Assembly (NCBI GenBank): GCA_930367205.1
Contig: OV884011.1
Location: 41,739,754-41,803,753, forward strand
Direction of reading: 5' to 3'
Source of the DNA: Acanthosoma haemorrhoidale
Taxonomy: Eukaryota; Arthropoda; Insecta; Hemiptera; Acanthosomatidae
DNA: 64,000 bases
Position numbers and translations under genes: made by a program. Below are positions 36,801 through 48,800 of this stretch, in pieces (positions within the stretch are counted from its first letter, which is position 1; each line of letters opens with the position of its first letter). A model generated the notes under the pieces. It had not been told where the DNA came from and did no database searches. It was given only the letters and a program-made list of their open reading frames with translations.

Positions 36801-39800
36801 TACATCCTGATTCAACAATATAAAGTTTGTATACTCGACTATACATTAATGTGCAATATGGCTATAATGTACATGTAAACTAAGTCAGATAACTGGAAAC
36901 CGTGCTTGTTCGGTCGGGACAGTTCGATTTTTATTCGGTAAGTATTTTCATTGAGAATATTCCCCGCCGTCGGTGAATCATTAGCAGTCTTGCCTCTGCT
37001 ATCGCAGATCATCATACTCTGGCCGACGATCCCTCCGTATCTGTTCGGAACTAAAGTTATCCCTTTCTAGCTCGACAGTTATAACTGTAATCAGAACCGA
37101 GGTCTTTCAAATCAGAGATTGTATTCTGCTGCCATTACAATGGGGTATGCAGAAAATATTCTTAACCTACGTTGCAATTTACTTTTCTCTGACTTTAACT
37201 AGCGTGCTAGAAAATTACCCTAGGAGAAATCCAATGAGAAAAAATACTTGGTTAAAAATTAATTGGTTTAATTAATAACAGAAGGGGTTCGGTAGAAACT
37301 GTTTACCTTCCTCTGGCAAATCGCGATTTGACGCTTTCACTCAGCTGTCGCCAAATGGGAAAGAAATTGACCTTCACCACCGGTGAAATCTCGTCTTTGG
37401 CCGATAGAAAATAAAAAATAATCATCAATGTCTAGTTAAAAAAGTGTACAGATTCGACGTGTGCACGAGTATGTTGATCACAGTGCAATGAAAAATTATG
37501 CATCTGGTGTGGGCATTTCTTGACCGTTTAATATATACAATGATATAACAAATTCCGTAAAATACTAATGTCACTTTCTCATGGAAATGACCGAGCTTAA
37601 ATGTAAATATCAACCCTTGTGATGGTTTCAGAAATGCTATCCAATTACTTGGGCTTGTCGATTTATGTATGAATTTTTGGGGCGAATCAACAAAAAGCTA
37701 TGTGAAAAAATATTGTTGTTTTCTACTTATTACCTGTTGAATGATGTTGTCAGCTTTGGAATGGTTTATGGATAGTTAGCACTGGCTTGTTAAATTCAAA
37801 TTGCCACGAAAGGATAATTCCAGAAGCGTTTAATTGCAAGAGTTTTTGTGACCAATTGACGTCATCTTCCTTAGAGGTAACCCTGAGGGAAAACTACTGA
37901 AGGATCCAGGAAGCCCTACAGACAGCGGACAGACTTGGCCTGTTACTGGAGTATTTGGTGTGGAGGATTTAGATGATCGAACCTTCTTAGAATTTCGTTC
38001 ACAGCAAATTGACATTCTTCGTTATGCCGTTTATTATTCCATAACTGAAATGTTTGAGGAGGATCACCTTTTTACCCTACCCCTAATATAACTTCGGGTT
38101 TCTCAGCCTCCTGTACTCCAGCTACGACAACCTCTTTAATAATAAAACTGTTGCTCAAGTTATGCAAAGGGTTGATTCCGTACCTTGGAAGGTTATGTTA
38201 GTCCGGGTCTTCCATTGCCATCGTCTTCTCTTCACTGCAAGATTAAACAGAACCCAATCCTCTTCTTTACGCTTCACTGCTTCCTATTTTTTTGGTTTAA
38301 ATGTCCTTTCGCTCCTCTCAAATATACATTACGTGAGATGTACTACAAGACTTGTTTTTATATAGGATTTCATTCATCGCATACTGTCTTACTAACTAAT
38401 GACAACGTGCTTTTTTACAGGTACACACCCTGCAGAGCGTTCAAACAGATGATGACCGAAGTAAACGATCTGGCGGGACAACACGAACTCATCGCCGAGA
38501 ACCTCCAGTCCGAAGTCTTCAGGGAAGTCACCATACTGATTAAGGACATCAAGGATGAGAGGAAAAAGGTTAGCTTTATTTCAATAACAACATTACAAAA
38601 AAACTTACCTTACACTTGCTTACATATTAACCCACCCTTCTACTCAATAACATGTGAATGTGTGGTGTTGTGGCAAACCTTTACTGGTATTGTTCAATGT
38701 TCAAAAAACTTCATAACATAAATTAGAAAATAGGCTCTAGTTTAAATCTTTTTATGGCTAATTTATTGTAAAATTCTATCGATATTATTCTTGGCGTGAA
38801 ATTGGTGCCGCATTCAGTAGACTTATTTTCTCCTTCTTCTTCTAAGAGTCATCCATTAATAAGTAGTCTTCAAATACATTGTTTGAGTAAATTTATACCA
38901 CTTTTCGATGTCCATTGTGGAGTGGCCGTTTCACACCACTGAACTGACAAACTTGAGTTATTTAAAAGCTTTATTTTGATAGGGTATGTATGTACCGTTA
39001 ACGATTTCTTGAGATAACCACTTCTATTACATTCATCTTGTTCTAGTTAGGCTTTCCTAACAGGAACTTATGCGTGATACAATTTTATCGTCCTCAGTTA
39101 GTTGCAGTTTGCACGCAGGGTTTTCCGATCGTGGCACAACACCGTATGTACGAGTTGTATGGTGGGGTTATGTCATACATGCCACCTGCATAACAAGATG
39201 ACGTAATTGTAATGACGTGTGTGAACGCAAATCCCATGTTGTAGCTAATCACTGGGCAGGAATGTCGGTGATCGTTCCATCTCGTGCCTTCATTACCGTT
39301 ACATCTTTCTGGCGCGGCTCTCGTAGGTGTAGCTAAGGTTACCACAACCTAGCTCCATACTCAAACCAATAGCATCACGGCTCAGGCATATCTTTCCTCC
39401 ATTAGAGCTCCGCGAACATCTGGAAACAATGCAATCAAAATGGAAGGAATTACTCGTTTATTTTTTGGTAGTTAATCCACGTGGTAAAATGAGCCGTTAA
39501 ATAACTTATTTTTCCCTACCTGGGATATAGGGTTTCCCCATGGGCACTTGTTGAAATCACAAATGTTTGTGTTTGTTAACTCCAAGGTTGGAAGTCTCTT
39601 CTTCTGGAAAATTTTACGTTTAGCTTGTATAGTAAAATAGTATTGATTTGATAGTAAGTAATATATTTTAGATACAAGATGGTTGTTATTTAGAGATGTG
39701 TTTATTTTTTAGCTACTAGCTGATGGCGCTCGGATGATGGCACAACTTACAACCCAGATTGGGATCCTAGAAAGAGCCCGTAAGAACTATGAGAAGGCTG

Positions 39801-42800
39801 CGAAGGAAGCTGAACGGGCCCTTGACAACTACAAAAGGGCCGACGCTGATTTTAATCTTTCCAGGGCAGAAGTTGAGAAGCAAAGAATGAACATGACAAT
39901 TAAGTCCCAACAGTGCGAAGATGCCAAAAATGAATACGCCGATCAGTTGCAGAGAACAAATGACCAACAGGTAAAATACCCAATTTCTCACATTTTCACA
40001 TTAGAGACATCTTTAGCAGGATAGGAATCTCAATTAAGACCTCATAATGTGATGAGAGAAAGCTCAGATGATTTCATCACACAGATGGATACTTAGAGGT
40101 CTTTGATTCTAGATATAAGGTAGCAACATTCTTGTACCACTGGGTTACTGTTTAACCAGATAAGTTGTTCATAGTTTGTTTTTTGACAAATATTATATTT
40201 ATAATGCAAAATGGTTAACAAAAAAATTATTAAATTAATATAAGCAGAAATTAATGGTATCTTAGTTTTTTCCATACAGGAGTTTTGGTATACCTGGTTC
40301 TTCATTCAGCTCTTCTCCCCGTCTTCTGTTTTTTAAGCGACAAATCATTGGGTTGATTTCACTTCCTCTCCTTCATGATGAATCCCCCCATTACACTCCA
40401 TACTGGAGGAGAGGAAATGTAATCTATAAAATTTTATGCTTGAACAACAGTTTATTAAAGAATGGTAGGAAGATGATTCAAGTTAGGAACTGATGTTATT
40501 CAAAACTCAGCAAAAGTTGAAAACACCAATCATATTATCTTACTCCCTGGTTTCATATGGAAAAAAATTAACATAAATTGATATTAAAATTTAATTATAT
40601 GTTCACAGCGGCAGCACTACCAATACAAAATGCCAGAGGTATTCCGACAACTTCAGGAGCTTGATGAGAAGAGGATAAAGAATATCAGAGATTTCATGGT
40701 GCATAGTGTTCAGGTCGAGAGGAACGTATTTCCTATTATCAATAAGTGTCTTGATGAAATCGTCAATGCAGCAAATACCATCAATGAAAAAGAGGTTAGT
40801 ATATTGTTGTACATTGCGTATTCTTTAGTTTGTCTGCATAAAGGGGACACCTTCTTAACCAGAACTTCAGGGCCTGGCACAAGCCAGAAAGTCTTACTTT
40901 TTGGCCTCACTCAGCTAGTATAAATGAATGACCATTGTAATTACTACAATAATAAAAATAAAACCCCTAAATTTCTGACTTTGTGAGTTATGAAAAGCAG
41001 AATCCTCCGAAACATATCACAGCAAAAAAGATGTTGTGTAGCTTTAATGTGGAGTATAGATATAGGTTAACGAAGTAAGACACAAAACTGCCACACCCAG
41101 TTTAAATATCAGATGTAGCTTGCTGTATAGCCATAATAGTAGTCTAGCTAAGGTGGGTTTGGGGATGAAAGAACATGTACCTATCCCCCCCTACTGTACT
41201 CCCATATAGTCAACTATGAACTGATGGCTTATTAAGAGGCGTCCCATGATAATTATTTTAAAATTTGTATTCATTAAGTTTCAGCATTCAACTTTGAGCT
41301 ATAAACCATCTGTTATAACTGTCATTTTTGTTTATTTCTGTTAAATATCTCTTAAAGGTCTTGCGTAGTCAAGAAAACTTGAAGTAAAATCTTAGGTGGA
41401 CAATTTTTATGATTTAAATTGGTCTTGTTTTGTAGGATTCACTAATGGTGATAGAAAGGTACAAGTCGGGCTTTGAGCCGCCAGGGGACGTGCCGTTCGA
41501 GGACCTCAACAGGGTGGACGGTAGCGTGCCGATGGCCATCCACCCGATTCCACCGCCCGTCAAGCCAGAACCCACCACCGTCAAAGGTACCATGTCCGCC
41601 GGCAAGCTGAAGAAGCGAGGTGTCCTCTTCACGCTCTTCTCCTCCAACAAGGTATTTAGCTATAGCTCTTTCATAATCTGTCGGCAACTCTCTCATTAGC
41701 TGTCTACTACTAAAAATATTTCTTCTAAATTTCAAACTATCTAATAACAAACATCTTTCATTTTGATTTTAAAAACTTTGGCTTTTCTATTGGTAATTTA
41801 ATGTTATGATTTTAGTAAATACAAAATAAGAAATGCATTTTGTAAATACTTATCTGCTTTATGGTGTGGCATAAAGTATTATTTTTTAATTGTTTCTCTC
41901 TTGCTATATTATTATTTTATGTTTTTCTTTTATTACTTTCTTATAAATGTTTGGGTAAAGAATATGACTGTTACAATAATATTGAAGGTGATGGATTTTT
42001 ATTAATTTATAGAAAAAAATACTAATAATACTGTAAACATATAATAACATTTATTATTGTAGTAATGTAGTAATAAATACAGTAAAGGAAAATATGTTCA
42101 GCTCAAGTTCGAAAATTACTTCACGAATCATGAATCAATTTTTATTATTTGCTCTTTGTATCAAAAATAATAACCGAATAGTTTTTTTTATTGGTTTAGT
42201 GTTTGCAGAAAATTTATCTCTTCCAATGTAAATTGTGTATATTTTAGTACAAAGCTATACCTGGCCTGCGCTAAGCATTGTTTAAATTAATTATAATTAA
42301 TTGAAATATATAATATTATAATTATAAAGAAATAGTTTGAATCCCATCTGTTACTGTTTCTCTCTCTTTATCCAATAATTATTTGCTTAGGTTTAAATTA
42401 CACTTAACTTCAGATTATCAGGGGGCGTATGAACTGGATTATCTATTAACCCTGGGTTCTTATAAAATAATAATTCAAATTCAATTTTGTCACTTCGATG
42501 TTTCAAATAATATTAGGTGCTTGTCTCAGGATTCAATTGTAGAATTGAAAAAAAGAAGTAAAAAATGAAAAGAAAAAGTTATAGTATTTGAGTACTTCAT
42601 TAAAAAGAGAAGAAAAGAGTATCTGATCTTCATTGTGTGAATAAGTTAAGAAAGGTATCTCCAGTTATTGAGAATTGGACATGTTTTTTTTAAAAAATAT
42701 TTACTGTATTTATTATCATACTCAAATCTAATCACAGGGGTCACCTTCCAAGCCTAACTGTTAGGATATGCTGCTTAAAAATAACAAAATGTCGGTTAGG

Positions 42801-45800
42801 CTTATGTATTAGAAGTACCATCTGTGTATTTCTATATCTATTATACCTGTCGAACTGAACTGCTTCAATCCTGCTGCATGGACCACCAAACATTTTTATA
42901 ACAATAACCACTGGAAAAATTTTATGTAGGTTGTGGAGAGAACGGTAATATTTGATTGAACGGTTTTGAAGTAATTATAAACTGAAGTTTTTCAGCATGT
43001 GCTGATTGTAGATTAATGCCATGTTAGGTTTTATACAATGTAGGTTATTGAAGTTGATCAGTAAATTATTGTAGATTTTTCTTTTTTGTTGATTAATTAA
43101 AAAAAAATACAATTTTTGTTTAAGGTTTAAGTGTACAGAAGTGGTGGAAGTTAATGTTGGGTTATTTTATTTTTCTATTTGTTCTTCATAAACCGGTGGA
43201 CGATGAAAAAGTCCGGATTTTAATGAACTGATAAGAGAGTGTGGGAATCCCACCTTGAATTCAGTTAAGATAACTGAAATAAGATGGCCTAACTCCATCC
43301 TATGTTTTTTTCTATTTTCTAATAATAGAATGATCGTGTAAAATCAAGAAATTCCTAAACGATTGCAAATCAGTATAGCTGCTTAGCTATAAATTTTTTT
43401 AACAATTTTCTTTGTAAATGCCCCTAGTAATGTTAACTTTGAAAACTGATATGATCATATGCCTATAAATTGAATAATGATAATTCTATGGGGATCATGC
43501 CTATTTAATCACCTGAGGGAAGTAGCTACTTTATAAAAAAAAAATCTTGCCTAGAAAACCAGAATGGAGGTAGTGAAGATAACCTAGCCCTGATTGGCCC
43601 AATCACTTATAGCTTTCGTACTCTGGTGTGTGATGGATTTAAACAAAAAATAAATAATAAATATTTACTATCACTACTTCTCCTCCGAAAGGCTTATTTT
43701 ACTTTTGTAATATTTCTGAAGTCTGGCATTTTCTTCAGTGGGGCCTAATATTTTGCCTGTGATCCACAATACTTCAGAGAGAATGACCAAAGACTTCTGT
43801 CAGCGGAAAAAGCCTGAGTTCTGCATGGTTCCAAACCAATCAATCATTAGAAGTACAAACTTGGCTCTGCTGGAGGTGTCAGATTTTAGAAAATGAATAT
43901 CTCGCAGCGACTTAGTTTAAAAGTATATTTGTCTAAATATATTTTTTTTTCTCTCCTCTTTTTATCTTCTTTGATCTAATTTTGATTTTGATTTTTGTGT
44001 TTTTTTTTCCTGTTATGTTCCATTATTCGATGTTGCGATTACAACTGAATTTACAATGGTGGATGGTGTTTGCTACCAATTGATATAGTAAGTATAATAA
44101 AACTACCGGATAAATAAATGCTTTCTTGTCAACTTTCTAAATCATTGTGCTTCTGTTATTGCTTCGTACTAGTTCACACCGGGCCTGGAATATTTAACAA
44201 GCTCTTTCTTGCACCACTAACTCTCATCTTATCAACAATTCTTCTCTTACTTTTCTAAATATAGAAATTTATTAAACTTTAATGAAGCTTATTCTATATA
44301 TATATATACGTATCTTTTTTTGTAGCTGTGAACAGAATTAATTAGCATCTAAGTTGTGAAATAGCTTATAGTATCAATATTAATAAAAAAAATTAATTTT
44401 ATGGTCTGATTTTTTTAATCTTTACTCTTCATGGTTTCCTAGAATTTTAAATAGTAATAAAAACTGTATTAAAAAACATTTTATATAAAAATGTGGTACC
44501 CGTTGTTGTTCAATAATTTGCTTCTTGTTGAAGTTATTGAAAAAGTTATGAAATGTAAAAAATCAAATAACAATAAAATCATTAGAAATTAATAATTCTA
44601 TATTAGTCATAAAGTTTTTTGGCAGCATTAATATGAGTGGTATTGACGATTTCGTATATAACCAAAATGGCTGAAACTGATTATGTTATAGTAAAAAGTG
44701 CCCTGGAAACAGGCTACGAGTCATTTTGAAAATTAAAGATTTAGAGAGGCTTAAAATCGTTAATATCGCCATTATTAGTCAACAAGAATCTTATAATCTT
44801 ATATAAGTAAAGTTGGAGATTCTTAATTTCTTATAATTCTCACCTCATGTTTTCCATCAGTCTAGCAGATAGAGAACTATTTCAATATTTGTGGGAGGGA
44901 AGGAACCATACCCCCATATCCTATCTTTTATTTCCGTAAAATCATCAACAACGGAAACCATGTCTTATTAGGCTAAGGTTATAATGTATTTTATAAGGCA
45001 TTTGGCATGTTTGAATGTTATTGCATTGTTTGTTGTGTTGTGTGACATTAGTAATATGCTTGGTTTGTTCATGCGTTCACTCAGAAGCTATTCGATATGT
45101 GCCATTCTCTCAAGGTAGGCACTGTGCTAATTAAATACAAATTTTTAATCAATTAGTTAGTTAGTTATATAATTTGTTTCTTATCTACTGCAATGCTTCA
45201 TTATCTAAAAATTCTTAAGTAATTGCATTGTGAGGGTGATAGATTGTTTACTCATATTCTGTACTTGTGTTTAAACTTGTTATAAAGTATAAAGCATTGC
45301 AGTTTTCTATTATTTATGTGTACATATATTGTTTCTAGCAAAAAAAAAAAAAAAAAATTGAACTGGTTCTTATTTAAAAAAAATTTAAATTTTATTTTAT
45401 TTTTTTTAATTTACTGGTTAACCAACTATTTTATTTAAACTAGTGGATTCCCAGATAGTCTCTCCATTTTTAAAATGTTTATAAGCCTGTACCAAATAAA
45501 AGGGTATAGAATGTGATTTAAAAACATGTATAGTTAGGGTCCGTCCGAGCCGGAGGTGAATATACCTTTGCCAATTGCTCTCGCGAAATATTTTCAAGTT
45601 TATTGAAACACCACATTTCCAAACAAAAGTACTTCCTGAACTACCTCAACATCCAGTTTCTTAAAAAAACTAGATATATTGTAACTACCTAAAATATTAA
45701 CCAAAATCATCAATATCAGCATTTACTAGAGATTTATTTTATAGACTCTCAAAACTTTTTTTGTATTATCTTCAAATTTATTTTAGCTCTTAGAATTTTG

Positions 45801-48800
45801 AATCTTAAGTTGAAAGCTTAGTAAGCTTCTAAGTTATAGAAATGATAACGTTTAGTTTTATGACTATTTTTCTTTCTCTTACTTCCTATTATTGAATATT
45901 AATAACAAACTAATTATCATATCATTATCTAATCAACTGTTAATTGCTGTGGAATTGGGTAAGTCAGGCGAATAACAAAACATTCATACCGGATTGAAAG
46001 TGAAGCCTCTTTTAAAATATTTGCTCTGCCTCATTTTTAACATTATACTTATAGATTCAGAAGATTTGGCTATTCTTGAAATATAAGTCATCTTAAATTA
46101 AGTCTGGTTAATTTATATAATAAACGAATAGTCGATACTTTCACATATAATATGTAAGTTTTATTATTTTGCCTGGCACGAAGCCAGTTCAGGTGTGTTG
46201 GAATTTCTTTTCAATCCCTATCGGTTTGTTCTTATCAATTTCTTGTCATTACAACTAGAATTATAAAATACTTCTTCATTCTTAAATTTTATTATTAAAA
46301 AGTCTTCAATTTCTGCTACAACATAGGCATGTCAAACTGGAGCACATAGCTAGCTTATTTCTTTTATCCTGCCTTTTATAGGATCTTATCTTTTAGATTC
46401 AGGATTCCTCTGTTTTCATTAATTATTAAAGTATTAGCAACCTTTCTTTGTTAACAGTAGTTGTAGCCAGGTTTCTGCTTCCGTTGCTTTTGGCAATGTT
46501 TCGTAGATGTTATGTCACGAAAAAAAAAAATCTGTTTAATGATTCAGCTCAAGGTGTAAAGTATAGTACACTGTTTATTTCATTTTCTGATCTAACATTA
46601 GTTTACAGTATTAGAATGCAATTAGTTTGTTACTTATGCTTTAATTATTGATGATATTTAGAAGACACTCAGCAATTTATAACAAGACAACAGGTGTTTT
46701 GGTGCCGGGATATTTGGAGATGATTCCATATTAATTTGATGCCCTAAATTCAAATATGGCACTAGTTTTTCCCTAGGAGCTCAAATTTCTAAGATATAAC
46801 ATTTTAGTCTAATATACGTTTGACTATTTTAAGTTAATCCATGGATCTAATAAAAAAAACTAAACATGGAATTTTTTATTATTATATCATACAAAGATAG
46901 AGGAAAAAGTCATAGTTGAAACCAACTAGTCACTGAACACTTCAGAAGCTTCTTTTCTGTGACATTCTTGAAAGCATTTGGAACAATCTCTTTTGAAGCT
47001 CCAGCAGTAATTTGCTATCATGTGCATATCCCATCTTCCTTAGTGGGCCTCCATAGTTTTAATATCCTGGGGAAATCTTTCACCTAACTTCTCACTGGTG
47101 TCTCCTAAATTTTACGTAAAACGGTCGTAATTGGCTGTGTAAATAGTGTATCTTAATACTCATGTTACATACAATAGATTTGAAACTGTTAAGGGTCTCG
47201 TTTACCTGTTCAACATAGTTTTCAGTTTTGTGTTTGCCCAGGAAATTTCCGACTACTGCAACAAATGAAGTTCAGGCATTTCTTTCAGCCTCATTCATCG
47301 AAATTATAAAGGCAGAATCCTTAATGAGTTGTTTTATTTGTGGGCCGTCAAATATTCCTGCTTTAATTTTTTCTGTACTAAACTGATTTCCTGAGAAATT
47401 TTTCCCCTATACCCGCAAAGCGTGATCCATTCTTATCAAAAGCCTTTACAAACAGCTAAGGCCCAGATTTGTATGGAGTGGTGGGAAGATGATTTTCTCT
47501 CGTTCAACTAAGGGGTCGTTAATGACATTATTTTCCCCAACGTCAATGTTAGGTCTCTTAGCCCACTTTTTTCTAAGCCAGTGGTGTGTTTTTTCTCTGC
47601 TATCCCACAGACATAAGAAGCAAGGATATTAGGTGTGGCCGCTTTGCTGCCAAAGTAGAAACTTTACCATTTTTAAGTCCACGCAAATAACCCATTCAAG
47701 TTCATGATACTTTATTTTCTTGAAGACCTATGCTATCTTTTGTTTTTGTTGATTGAGCAATTGGTTTTGAAACAAATTCATTCTCATTATGTAGAAGTAC
47801 ACATTTCAAACTTCACTTTGAGCTGTAAATAAATAGGCACCAATCATCTGGAAAATAATCAGGAAGACCCTTTTTTTTTTCTGGAGTCGTCTAATTTCGT
47901 GACAAAATACAAGATTGACTTTTGAGAGAAGAAGTACTCCATTTGGTGGGTTTTCCTGGAACTAACTAGACATCAGACTGACAATAGGGCAAATACATAG
48001 GGACCAATCCTTGTATATGTGATTTAGAACTGGAGTTATAACTGCACATTTTATGTTCAACTGCACATTAAAAAAACAACTCCGATCTAAAAAAGTAGAA
48101 AAAATAGAGAAAAACTGATTTCATATTCAGATCCAGCGCCCCAAATACAGCTAAATTCAGTCCTAGGCACCTAGGAATTTTTTTTGTAGTCCTGTGTAAT
48201 TTTATAAAAAAAAGTATTAAAAGTTACTCTTTATATAAATTGGAGGGGTTATCCCCTCCAACTACTACTTACTGTCAATAATTGCACTCTTTCTAGACCC
48301 AAGTTTTTCTCAAAATACTCGCTTCATCAGTCTTCTTCTCGATTCACTTTTTTTAATCATTTGATAGCTGACTATTTTGCACAATATTTGTACAATAGTT
48401 GCTAAACTTTTGATCCTTCAATTTTCTTTTATTGCAACTGCTGGTGCGACACTGTTCAGCTCCTTGTCTACGAAGTAACCTTCATTTCTACCTAGTGTTT
48501 GTCCTCACATGATAATATTCTTTAAGATTATAGATATTATTAATACTAGTGATTTGGGCTTACTCAAACATTATTGTATGTAGTTAATTTTTGTTTTATT
48601 TTCACTTATGACTAATAATGTTCTAGCTATTTAAAACTAGTTAAAGTTTTCTTAAGCTAAATAAAAAGCTATATATTTTGTAATCACTACTAAAAATTTT
48701 GGAATTGTTAATTCCTTGTTAACTCCAAAGTGTTATTGCGCTAAACCAGTTCAATTTTTAAGAATCATGAAGATGTTTATATAAAATTATTGCTTACTTA

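Noticed and set aside
38185..38420. Upstream extension of the frame of the second Cip4 exon into the preceding sequence
   Set aside because: The conserved protein starts exactly at the TTTTTTACAG acceptor at 38420; residues encoded before it are unrelated intron translation.
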